From contig LUVW01000025.1 of assembly GCA_001661515.1 (NCBI GenBank), forward strand, positions 298,297-362,296: DNA of 64,000 bases, read 5' to 3'. Position 1 is the stretch's first letter, and each line of letters starts with the position of its first letter. Both the position numbers and the translations under genes were made by a program. This document shows, one piece after another, positions 32,621-44,562 of this stretch. The notes beneath the pieces were generated by a model. It made no database searches. It was not told the origin of the DNA and worked only from the letters and a program-made list of their open reading frames with translations. Source of the DNA: Capniomyces stellatus. Taxonomy: Eukaryota; Kickxellomycota; Harpellomycetes; Harpellales; Legeriomycetaceae.

Positions 32621-35600
32621 TTGCATCATAAGCAAGGCAACTTCAGTTTTTAAAACATCAAATCTCTATAATAAATCAATACGTCCGTACTCTATCACTT
32701 TTATATCGCACGGTCGCATTTTTATGCCTTGGTCTTGGTGCTTTCTTCTCCACCTTGACCACTTTGCTGCTTGACCTAAAAGCCTGCCCTTCTCTGCCAA
32801 ACGCTATCTTATTTGTTACAGAAAAGCATCTTCCCCTTCAATATTTGTTGCATGATTCTAAACATTCTTGTTGTAGCACAATTAGACCTTTTGATTGCTA
32901 AATACCGTTTTATGTTGTTTCATATTTATTCATTTACTAATGCTGGTATTTTCTAGTATTTTTTAATTAATAAAGTTGGGGGGGGGGGGGTTAGTAGTTA
33001 CTAAATTAAAACAGAGCTAGAAAAAGGACACAAAACCCTGTTCTCATCTTCATTCCTGCAAATTACAACAAGCTTCTTGCATTTTAAAGAGCAAAAAATG
33101 GCTCCTTAAAATAAACATCCAGTTTGAATATCAATACGCATTTCCACAAATTTGAAACCAAACTTAATTAAATCAATATCCATTGGTCCATGGGCGCTTT
33201 ATTTAAACCTAATCCACCAGCGCTGAAAAACAATGGTTAGATTAAGTTTGAAAAAGTTTATGCAACGCTGTTGTATTTGATCAACATCTTCGTGGTAACT
33301 ATTACTCGCGCCCAAACCCAACCTCCGATTAAAAAACCCATTACTTTTTTTACAGTCCGACTCCAATTTTTTTTCCTTCGAGCAAGTTTACTTTTCTTCA
33401 TTTTTACTCTCAGATTTTTACGGTTCTCTACCTCGTTTTCTTTCCACTGTTATAATGAGTTGTCGACAATAAATTGATACTCTCCTAGTTAGCTTGTCGA
33501 GTAATACAGTGTTTTATTCTCGCCTAATCACACCAAACAAACACTATGGAAGTTTGGGATTGAGGGCTGAGGACTGAGAGTATAATTACATCTGAATTGA
33601 GGAAAACTAGCTTATTGAATTGTAATTTTCAAGCATTTGCTATTAAAAGCAAGATTTCACCTTTTTACGAGTATTCTAACTGACTAGTAAAAAAAGTATC
33701 CCAACTAAATCAACACAATCATTGTTAAAAAAAAATTGATCCCAATCACGCACGGACCATATAACTAAGCCAGATAGCGTACAGCTGTTATCAAGTTTTT
33801 TTTTTTTTGCACACAACATTTGCACTTTACATTCCTCAATAACTTTTTCATAAATAAGCCTAATATGACTATTGTGCTATTGTGCTATTGCAAAAAATAA
33901 AAATAAAGTCAAATGGTTAAAGTTTCCACGCCATGCACCTAGAATATTGTTGGGTATAACATGCAGTTCAAATGTCGTTATTGTTAACTATGAAGATTAC
34001 ATTGTTATTACAACATCTTTTATACTAAATTTTAGACCTGTTATACCACCATCGCCAATATCGATAACAATAATAAACCATGTCCAAGTCTATGGATACC
34101 GCTATCAAATATCCACCATAGAACAAATATCGTGTATTTGCCACACTCTTAATTCACTTTTTCTTATTAATTTTCTTTAACAGTTATTTTTTTTTTATTT
34201 GCTTCCGAGTATTCTTGCCTTGTATATATAATATTTGTTGCGTGATGCCAAAAAAAACGACATTAGAGTATCGGAGCAAGACATAAATTTTGCGAAAAGG
34301 TAAATTGGAAACTAATGAAAAATACTGACAAAAGCTTTTCGAGAATTTTTGTGAAATCAGGTTAGCTATTTGGGAATAAACGATTTAAGAAGTCGAGGCA
34401 GTGTTGAATATATTCTAAATTCGGCGAAGGCTCCACATTCTGGTTTACTGTATGCTTGTTGAGGCTTTAGATCTTGGCTTGTAACTAATTAACAATTCCA
34501 CACCTAGTCAATTTTTATTCTTTAATTGTAAAACTAAAGCAGTTGTTGGTGTATATTTGCAGATTTTAAATTCGATTAATTGCATCTCTATTTGTTGTTA
34601 AAAATAAACAACCTTAACTATTGCATTATGTATACAAAATGTACATATATAGCCGTTTTCGTAAAAGTTCTAGTATACACAATGTAGTACACGTACCTAA
34701 CCGATTTTCCATTTATTATGCAAACAAGGACGTCTATTAAACAAAGTTGGCGGAGTATTTTTCAACCACAAGGAAATGACTGCAACGACTTAATTGATTA
34801 AAATGGTGTGCTTGGTATTTCAGGCAACCCTATTAATTGAGTGCAAAGTGTGTGTTATTAAATGGTGGAGCAAAAAAACAAAAAAAAAACTAAACTAAAC
34901 GAAATACAAAAACAATTAAACACAAATATATCAATCAAACTTCAATAAAAAAAAGCAAATATAATAAACAAGTATTCTTTTGCTGACTTGTTCAAACTTT
35001 TTTGATTCATGATTCAGTTGATTTTTTAATTAGCAAAACCATCAATTAATTCTGGTGTACAATTGGACTTAATGTGTTGATGTATACCAGGTTGACCTTT
35101 TTAATTTAGTTATTTATAGTAAATGGCTCTTAGGAAATAGCAATTAAACCTCCTAGTCTTGATCAGGATTAATTGAACTGGACTGAACTGGACTAAACCT
35201 AGTTAAAATGGACAGGTTTTGTTCTGGTTTTAGTCGAATCAAACTTTGTATTTTATAAGGGAGTACACATAGTTTTCTAAAATCAAACTTTTGAGTTACG
35301 ATGCTGTTAATCTGGCTCGGTTCTGTGCTTTTAAATATAATCCGAAAAAATTTTGCTCGTCTACAGCGTAAATTAGTAAAGAAAAAGCGCTAAAACAGGT
35401 TGAGCTTATTTCTCTTTTTTTTCACGCCATAAATTTTGATTGCTTAAAAAAGATGCGTTCTGAGCCCTTAGCAAAAGTAAAATTTAGGTGCAGTCTATTG
35501 GGTATAAATGTTTACATTTTCAAAGAGTTTGATCTGTTCTACTTTGATTGATTTAAGGGTGAGGTTAGTAGCTCAAATAATATCACATTTGTGGTATTCC

Positions 35601-35664
35601 AACTACTGTACATTCGAGCGACTAATGGACCGACCTGATATAAGTTACATGTGTCATTTATATT

Positions 35665-35775
35665 GTTTACACCTTTTGTATAATTTACACCCTTTGTATA
35701 GTTTACACCCTTTGTATAGTTTACACCTTTTACACCTTTTACACCTTTTACACCTTTTACACCTTTTACATTATT
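35665..35775. repeat. Nested 18-bp and 9-bp tandem array
   Basis: Three copies of an 18-bp unit (TTTACACCCTTTGTATAG type) run into about six copies of a 9-bp unit, TTTACACCT. The 9-mer looks like the first half of the 18-mer. Confidence 0.85.
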
Positions 35776-37896
35776 TATGATTATTCGTATTTATGTAAAA
35801 TCCATTAGTTACCGAGTTTTGCACTTGAAAGATAATTGTGTTGTTTTTACAAGTCTGCTAAACATCACAACACTATAACTTATTTGTTTGTTTTTTCTAT
35901 TGTAGTTTGCAAATTCATGCCTCCAACAAGATATTTCCCAATTGAAATCCACATTTCAACAAATGAGAGTCCCAAATAAAAAATAAAAAAAAGTACATTT
36001 TCCGGTTCTCAAAAAGTGACAAAGAAAATTTGCGCAATTGTCATTCGCTTCAAATGCAGTTATAATGTGCTAGATTTATAATTGTTAATTAGTTATTTCC
36101 CAATTTAGCGCTATTTGCACTGGTTGTTTACCCTTTGTGTCACCAGGTTACAAACTTATGTCAAAGCTTAGTAGGTTCAAGCTTATAGCACACGCAAAGG
36201 AATGGGTTTTGGAACTAAGCTGAAGCTTTGCTAGCACCATTAATTAAAAAAAAGCAATGTGGTATTTCTATTGGCCATTTAATTGCTGTCTTTAAGCAAA
36301 GCACGCAATTTAGGGTTGATCTAATCTAGGTAACTTAATTATTGTAGTTTTAATAATATTATTTTGAAAAAAGTTATAAAGTGCTGTCGTTAAAAAAGAA
36401 CACTTTACATTTGGTGATTTGTCACACAAGAATAGACCTAAATAAGGAGAGGAAAAGAAAGAATTAGTGAACATTGCTTTATTTCTGTTGGCCTTCTTTT
36501 ATTATATTCAAGTCGGTTTGAGTTGCTCAAGTTTCTTTGAATTCATCCAAGTTTATAAATCGAGGTGTTACTATTTTCAACAAGAACATCAGCTTCAATG
36601 GAAGAGAAAGGATGAGTATTATTTTTTGCACCAAACTTAGTAAATATACAACACAATTTTAAACCCTTATACAATCATCGTATATAAAAAATTAGAAAAA
36701 ACGACAGGGATTTGGAATTTATATTACAGTAAATACCATCGAATATTTTGCAAATCAGCCAATTTAAAACAATTTGTTTTAATGCTTAACATGCAGTAAA
36801 AGGACAGGCAATGCAGTCACCATTGTCATTAGCCCCAAAAGTTTTCCTTTCGAGTCAATCCAGTATACTAAAACTAGAGTCGAATTAAAAAAAAACAAAA
36901 AAAAAAACCAGATCTATAAAGCTTGTTGCAGCTACACTTTGTACAAGAGGTGTATAAATTTGATCCTCTATTCAAACCGCTTTTGCTTATATATTGGATC
37001 AAATTTCCTAATTCCTTTTTTTTCCTTGAATTTGTTTAATTTGCTTTTGATCTGTACGTATTTTATACTTTCAATCTTGCCTGTATATCATATATCACTA
37101 GGTTGTACATATATTTATATATACATATCAACCATTCAAAGATATAGCCGCCTTCATCGCTACATCAATACTTTGCTTAAGCACCACCTTATTTATCATC
37201 AACAGCTGCAGCCTTTGACATCAAAATGTACCGCTTATACAGAGACGAAAGCATCAGTGAAAAAGATTATCCAACAATACAGAAACCAACGTGTACACCA
37301 GACGATAACTCCCCCATGGATGACTGATGCAATAGTTGGTGTGATTAGTGTGTATGTTATAAACCAACCAAACCGACAAGTATACACTTTGTTTATACCA
37401 TTGGTCCTTCTACAATACATCTACTTATATCTAAATATATCCACGTTCACTACTGTTATCGCCATACTATTATTTATTACCTATGTTTAAATAGCACAGC
37501 ATTGTAGCATTCCTCGCCTTCAATCTTCACTCTACATCTTTCAGTTTTATTTTATTTTTACACTGTTTGTTTGACTATCATTTTTTTTATACTCTTTATT
37601 CTATACATTCAATAAAGGCAACACATAACTGTACTTATAACACATTTGGTGTTTTTGGTTATAAACATCATTCTGCCTGTGTATAACACCCTTTGTGCTC
37701 TCTAATTATTGTTGCTAACATTTTGCTTATTTAACTTGTTATGGTCGCTTGGCTCAATTGCCATATATGACGGGAGCCCTTTTAGCATACGTAACTTGGT
37801 TCAGTGTTGAAAAGACGTTTTTGGAAAGTGAGTAAATTGAGAAAGAAAAAAAATAACACAACTCAAAAGTTTATTGTGATAAACCCAGTGTCAAGC

Positions 37897-37953
37897 TCAA
37901 AGGGTGACATCGAGCTCAAAAAGCGACGTCAAATTCAAAAGGCGACATCAAAT
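37897..37953. repeat. Three exact-length 19-bp repeats with CRE-like cores
   Basis: The units start at 37897, 37916 and 37935. Each begins TCAAA and contains TGACATC, CGACGTC or CGACATC at the same offset. Confidence 0.75.
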
Positions 37954-40261
37954 TGGAGCTGTGATACGACATATAATATTAATCATAGAGTTGCCAGTCA
38001 ATTCTGACATTCAAAGGACCACTACCACCCATGCTCTCACCAACCTAGTAATGCTGAGGTGGTTTATCCTAGCACCAAGTCTAGTAAAGGGTTTAACGAT
38101 TTATTTACTCCACGTTTTTTATTATAACGAGTAGGATGTGTTTGGAATATAACAACACACTGCTATTTAACGCAATGGATTGATTACAATATCAAAGGAC
38201 AGGCAATTAAATGATCTACATAACACTTTACACAATCATTTCAAGTCCAATTATTTCCACTAAATTATGCGGATCGTCATCAACTAATTGACAATTGAAT
38301 CTAAAGGTATCGCAAAGAATACAATTCAAACCATAAGCGATGAAAGCCAAAAGGCTGGAGGCATTAAAAGTACTTAGTCACTAGGGCAAAACGCGTTTAG
38401 GAAGTGTATAGAGTCCACTTGCATTTAGAATTTCTGCCCTGGATTTTCTATTTATAATTCGATTCGATATTAATGCACAAATTCCCATGCCTTTTTAATC
38501 GTTTACATTTGGAGGTCATCTTTGTTCACCTTTGTTCACTTTCGCCAATAATACATCGAATATGAATATTTTGTTTTTTTTGTTGAAATCGAATATGAAT
38601 ACTTTGATTGCAATATAAAACTGTCAATCAGAAATTTCAGCACAAAATGTTTGCAAACAAGCAAGTATGCTTGTGTTTGTTTATTTGTGTACACGATTTT
38701 ATGTGTTTGTTTGCGCGTGAGTGATTACATCGTTTATTTACTTGATATATTTGTTTTGAAATAAATGAATGGAGATGAGATTTTGCTGAGATTTGACGAC
38801 GAGGTTTGATAAATATTCTTACTTTGAATGCCAGCGATTTATTTCTAGAAATAGCTTTTAATGATCAACCTACTTAACAACAATAGCTTATGTCACCAAT
38901 ATAGATAGAGTAGAACCGAATTCAAAATGTCATTATGAAAGACGAATAGCCTTTTACTCTTTTTACAACCTGGCGAAAAGTCATAGTCATAGCTAGAAGA
39001 CCCGGATAGCCCAAAGTAGGTATATGCTTTATTAAGCACTGCTGAAGAGAAAAGCGTAAAAGTCTAAATCCAAATGCGCTTAGCGAGCATAAAAAACGAT
39101 TACCCTCGAGTATTACTAAACCATTATACGCCTAATATAGGAATGTCGACTGTTCGACTAATCAATGTGTACAGGCGGAATAAACTATCCCAAAGTTCTG
39201 TATATACTAATACTATAATTTTTTGTAGAGTATACTCCGTCATGCTATTTTAGGATAGCACCCAGGCAAGTTTCCAAAGTGCAAATCAACTGTATCTATA
39301 TTTCATAACCCGAGCAAGTAAAATTATATTTTGAAAATAAAATGCATAGGTTGAACTAGTCTACACTTTTTGATTTTCTTTGGCTTTTTTTTTTGTCACT
39401 GTAAAAGCGGGTTACTCCAAGTGCAGCGCATGTATCTTACTCGGGTATCAGGTATAAGAGTTCAAAATTGCCACTGAAACAGTCAACAGCCATTAAATAC
39501 ACAGATAAATCTTTGACTGGGTGATTCATACATTTACAGTACACGTGGTGAGTATTCTCGATAGTTAACGCTATAAAATATACGTTTCAAGTGACTAAGC
39601 ACATATATACTTAATAGGTCTGATTTATAAGATTTTGCGATGTAATAGTTCATGTATTTTTATTATTAAAACTGTACACTTTTACTTGTGGATAAGTATT
39701 ATTTCTTGGATATGCAGTAGCGTGCCTGCTAGCACAAGTAAGATCTGATTACGATTTTATTGTTTTGATGATCCCAAGACCCAGTCACTATTAAATCCAT
39801 ATTGCTTTAGACCTTTGTCATGGTGTCTTTACACCATCATTAGTATACCTTTGGTATAACCAATTAGTCAGACAATAATATTTAAAAAAAAACAAAATAG
39901 TTGTCTTTCTTTGCATCAATAAAGTTCAATAAAAAAAATAAAAAAATAAAAATTATTACCCTGCTCTATCGAGTTAGCCAATTGACGACCGAGTTATTGA
40001 AATTACAAAGCCCATTTCTATTGTTGTTTCCATTAAATTAAACTGGATTTGGATATAGGCTTGATTACTTCATTTTAATCAACGATTCAGTGCTCTAGAG
40101 CTGCAATTTGTTAGGGTTAGCCAAAAAGTAATCATAAAAGTTGAAAAGGAAATAAACACGTTAATAAAAAATCAACAATGTTACATCTTAGAAGAATATT
40201 GCCTTAAGAACACTTGAAGTAATATCCATTTTGTAGAACCATACACCGCAAATCAAAGGAA

Positions 40262-41996
40262 ATGTCTCAAACAAAAAGTCTAAAGGTGGTTGTTACAGGA
40301 GCTTCAGGTCTTTTAGGCCGACAAGTCTATAACACGTTTAAGTCTAGAAACCACGAAGGTACTTTGGATAGTGAAGTATGTACTAAACTGTAATTGTGAG
40401 CATTGGTTCATCAATAACATAAAAGTGTTTACGGATTGATGAATAATTAGTTGTAGGAACATCTTTTACCAGAAGTGCCAAAGATCTTGTCAAAGTAAGA
40501 GTCATAAGTTTTTACTTTTATTTTTCTAATGCAGGAGAAACAGGAGTCGTTATGCCAACCTGTATTCCCAATGAAAGCAGAACAAGATAAAATAACCAAA
40601 AGATTAAATAAAATATTATTAGTTAGATTTGACAGACGACGTCCAGCTTGAAAGTTTTTTTGAAACTAGATATGATGGTGAGAAAAAAGTACACTGTTAT
40701 GGACACTGATATGGACACTGATATGGACACTGATATGGACACTGATATGGATACTGATTTCGATACTGATTTCGATACTGAACTTAGAGTTGCAATGTTT
40801 TGTTTGAATATCGAGCGTTGTTTGTGTCATAAACTAGTAGCAAAATATGCCGTTTCGGTCTTGTAATTATTGGTAACTTGTCTAATGGATAATATCATCC
40901 TATAAAACATAGTGTTGGTTCATTGTGCAGCCGAGAGAAGGCCAGATATGATCCAAAACAACAGTGAGTTGGCGAAAAGCGTAAGTTTCAAAAAAAACAA
41001 TTGAAAAAAAGGGGAAATAAAGAAGATTACTACGTGTCTAAAGAAAGGCGCACTGCGGTGATATACTTGGGCAACAGTAGTAGTAAAACTGATGAATATA
41101 GCGATGATGGTGATGGTGTAGTTGAACGAAATTGTTCCTAGAAAGTTGGCGCAGATAGCCAAGAAAAAGAACAGCTTCTTTATCTACATTTCTACAGACT
41201 ATGTGTTCGACGGAAATAAGGCACCATACGAGGTAGAGGATCAGCCAAGGCCTTTAAATTCATACGGCGTTGGTAAGTTGGCAGGAGAGAATAACGTTCG
41301 TGAGGTGTTGGATGACGGCTATTTGATACTTCGGGTCCCTATTTTGTACGGGCCAATAAAGCATGTTGGCGAGGGAGCAGTAGATGTCATGATAAACGCA
41401 TTCGAAAAATGCAAGGCTAGTGGGAAGGCTGAAAACATGGACGATTACCAAATACGATTTCCTACTTGCACACAAGATGTTGCACGCGTAATATGTGATC
41501 TTTCTGAAAAAAGAGTTTGTGAGGGAGACACTAAAATCAATGGAATATCGCACTTTAGCGCAAAAGAACAGATGACCAAGTATGAGATGAGCTGCATTTT
41601 GGCAAATTATTTGAAGTTTGATTCCCAAAAATATCTCATTCCAATGTCATCCAAACCCGATAGCTCTGCAGGTACAACATTATTATTCACTGTATCTTTG
41701 TTACTAACACTATTGTATATTTTTTATTGAGAGTATTGGTACTAGTATCTTGACTGTTGTCTCTACTCTTCAGATATTTTGTTTAAAGGGCTTACTCAGG
41801 TCTGCCCCACCTGCAATTACAAAGCTTGAACTTGTCGTTAGTATCAACATCTACATTCTTGTATTATTTAGTCGAACGTCCGTACAACACTCAACTGTCA
41901 ACCAAGGTGATTGAACAATGGGGTATTGATGCTTCGTTTGTAAGATTTGACGATTGGTGGAAAAATGCAATAGAAAAGAACAGTTACTTGATTTAG
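40262..41996 (+). CDS. MAT2B/RmlD-like extended SDR protein, six exons
   Basis: Exons are 40262-40358, 40451-40494, 40623-40677, 40913-40980, 41122-41671 and 41872-41996. All five introns are GT-AG with phases that fit, giving 312 residues. The NAD(P)-binding motif is VTGASGLLGRQVY. Then follow VVGTSFTRSAKDLVK, LVHCAAERRPDMIQNN, the catalytic-type IYISTDYVFDG and a YGVGK segment. QMTKYEMSCILANYL and the C-terminal ERPYNTQLSTKVIEQWGID are typical of the beta regulatory subunit of methionine adenosyltransferase. The closest biochemical role is therefore modulation of S-adenosylmethionine synthesis; a dTDP-rhamnose-type reductase is the alternative. Intron 3 carries a 12-bp minisatellite. It is convergent with the HAUS1-like gene, with 187 bases between stop codons. 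Confidence 0.85.
40699..40781. repeat. 12-bp minisatellite within intron 3 of the MAT2B-like gene
   Basis: About seven copies of GACACTGATATG, the last ones drifting to GATACTGATTTC. The array lies wholly between the donor at 40678 and the acceptor at 40912. Confidence 0.85.
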
Positions 41997-42183
41997 AATC
42001 CAAACCATAACTAAAGCCATTTATTCTTATTGAAAGTTTGTTTTTATTGAAAGTTTGATTTTATTGAAGGTTTGTTTTTAATAAAAGCGTTGGTGTTGTT
42101 ACAATAGTTTGTTTTATTTCCTTAGTTTGGTTTGTGGAATACACAATCTATATGTTCATTTCCGTGTTTATATTTAGTAACAC

Positions 42184-44034
42184 CTAGAATTTCAAGTTGG
42201 TGTCCATCCCATCGTTAAGTGCGCTCACAAACATCTCATCCCTTTGTTTGAGCGTTTTATCCTATTTTCCATGATTTTTTACATTTCAGATTAGTCCATT
42301 TTCATTGATAACTTGGCTTTGGTCCTTCCCTTTGGTTTTACAACACTCAAAAAGTAATGCCTTGAACTTTAAGTATAGCATAAATCTTATATTTACATGG
42401 ATTTGAATGGTTTCTTGAAGTTTGATCCGAGCCAGCTGAATGTCCTATATATGCAAAGTAACACATAACACATAAAACATATTTATCGGTTGGTCAGTAG
42501 AGTTGATTGCAAAAGGAACCCGGCTTGCCAACTCAAAAAATGAAAACTTCCACATATAATCTTGTCTTATTTATAAGGTTTGATTATATTTTTAAAGGCA
42601 TTTACTGGCGGAAGATTGGAAAATGACTCTAGTCTCGATTCTTTAAGCTTGACATCGTTTCTAAGTGCGTTTAGACTTTTGATACTGAGCTTGATCTTGT
42701 CAAGATCAGGCATATCAATGATTTTGGTCTGTGACAAACTCGACTATGGGTACACATATAATTGATGTTTAGGCACATACAACCAACTCCCAGTTACACA
42801 AATTCGAAATTATATGTACAGCTGTGCGCAAGAATAATAATACTAACCGACTCGATACGTTTTTTGTATTCAGCTATCTTGGTGTTTAACATTTCGACGC
42901 CACGATCCCACTCGTAGGTCTTTAAATCGTGTTTTTCTTTGTTACACTTGATTTCATCTATCAAGCTAGATCCCAGATTAGGTGTAAATGTTGTTTTATA
43001 TATTATTATTGAAATGTCAATTTATATTTATATTTTATTTAAATATGGCTGTTACTAGCTAAAATTTCTTTGCAAACTCAAACTGCGGCAAACTTAACCA
43101 ATGATCACAACCACATTCTTACCATTGAACAGCTTGAGCTCTATCTCTAGACTCTGATATTTTGCGTTCAAGCTGCAATATTTTCCTGTCAAGCTTGGTT
43201 TTTTTCAAGGAGTTGTGATATATTTTGGCGACATCTTTACTTTGAGCAGCTTGGATACTAATGCCCATAAGTCACCAGATATTTTGACGTTGTGCAGGTA
43301 CCAAAAGCTTGTAAAGTCAAAGGACTAACCAAGACAACAGTCGGTTATGCGTTATACAATATAAACGCAGATAAAATATAAATAACCATATACCTAGGAA
43401 CAGATATTCTTGAAAGACCGAGCGCTATAGCCAAGTCTCCAAGTTTAAACAGGGTTTCTGAAAATCCAAGCTCATGGAGCTCCGAGTAGCTTCCCAACAG
43501 CTTCAAATAATGTGTGTCTATATCAACTGGTGTTTTTGCAGCCAATACAAAAGTTAACATGGGGTTTATACTCGGCACAGCAGAGTGTTACTTTGAACAA
43601 AACAACAATGAATAGAACAAAAAAAAATAAAGCTGGATAACAGGAAAATGCAGCATAATAAAGAGAAAATACAGTAGAATAAGCCGAGAATAAGAATGTA
43701 TTTACCTTGCTCATTCAATTCAGTGTTCTCTAAAACCGATACCTTCCTACTTGATTCGTCTAGCTCAGTACATCCTAGAACAGCGTTTTGTACAAACTTT
43801 AACAGTTTGAAAGTTTCTATAGTTTTCTTGAATTTGGGTAATTGGCCATTGTGGTAGTTTCGTGCTAACCAAGACTCTAACTTTAAATTTTATATCCAAA
43901 ATGTTATAGCAAATATATATACGATGGCTTATTTGATACTAAAGCATAAGTACTTATTTTAAACTGTTCCATACGTCTATCCAGTCTTTTTCAGTGATGC
44001 TGCCTTCGGGATTCGAATTTGTATTTGACAGCAT
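42184..44034 (-). CDS. HAUS1: Probable HAUS augmin-like complex subunit 1, eight exons
   Basis: Exons, 5' to 3': 44034-43975, 43880-43706, 43526-43394, 43257-43123, 42965-42848, 42743-42606, 42444-42397, 42261-42184. Every intron is GT-AG, all phases match, and the product is 294 residues (human HAUS1 is 278). The N-terminus has LESWLARNYHNGQLPKF, like the HAUS1 opening of Trp-Leu followed by IPQY. The middle is coiled coil (KIYHNSLKKTKLDRKILQLE). The C-terminus LESFSNLPPDIQLARIKLQE parallels the HAUS1 ending LESYLDLMPNPSLAQVKIEE. Augmin recruits gamma-tubulin to existing microtubules to build spindle branches. Assignment rests on this C-terminal match plus overall length and coiled-coil layout. 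The first exon join is the least certain. Confidence 0.68.
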
Positions 44035-44562
44035 TGTATTTGTAAAAGTCTTTTATGTGTGGATTCAAGCGCTGAAGATTCAAACAAGAAGGAATGTAGT
44101 GTTTGGGAATGTATTAAGAAATGAAATCAATTTAAAACAATCGAGTAAAAGAGAAAAGAAAGAGCCAAGTCAGCTTGAATATAAAAGTAAAGTTTAAATT
44201 GAAAATAAAATGTGATTTCAACAAAAAATAATTGGGGGGATTTGATTGGCTTGGTATATTTACAAATCGGGTTTCTAGTTATCTGTTTGTTCAGGAATAT
44301 CAACATGTTTTTTTTTGATGACAAGAATAAGAGTGTAAGGGAGTAAAGGAAAAATAAAAATGGCGAGCCAGGGTGCATCCTTGGCATCATGCTAGTCCAA
44401 GTTTATGAATAAATCTAAAAAGTGAAAGATGAATTTAACAAGAAATAAAGAGAAAAGTAATACCAACAAAGGCATACTCTATGCCCGAGTAACAAATGAG
44501 GAAGTAAGCAGAAGTGTAGAACCATAGGGGAGATGGTAAGAGTAAGAGTAAGAACATATGTG
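44035..44562. other. Intergenic spacer
   Basis: AT-rich DNA between two minus-strand genes. It should contain the HAUS1-like promoter and the upstream gene's 3' end. No exon is supported here. Confidence 0.45.

Larger units (their letters stand above)
31833..40261. other. Large gene-poor AT-rich region
   Basis: About 8.4 kb with no gene I can support. It contains several tandem repeats (listed separately), G-runs near 32979, and one transcript-like island at about 37100-37620 with a TATA-rich stretch, small reading frames and a downstream AATAAA. I looked for short exons with good splice sites on both strands, as found at 42-46 kb. I saw only isolated candidates without a partner exon. Confidence 0.45.

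Noticed and set aside
32690..32845. Minus-strand frame of about 54 codons with a basic tail (KVEKKAPRPRHKNATVRYKS)
   Set aside because: Composition is protein-like and could be a last exon, but no upstream exon or convincing acceptor was found.
40359..40376. Alternative later donor GTATGT for exon 1 of the MAT2B-like gene
   Set aside because: It has a better donor consensus, but the phase does not match exon 2 and it would insert six extra residues before the VVGTSF segment.
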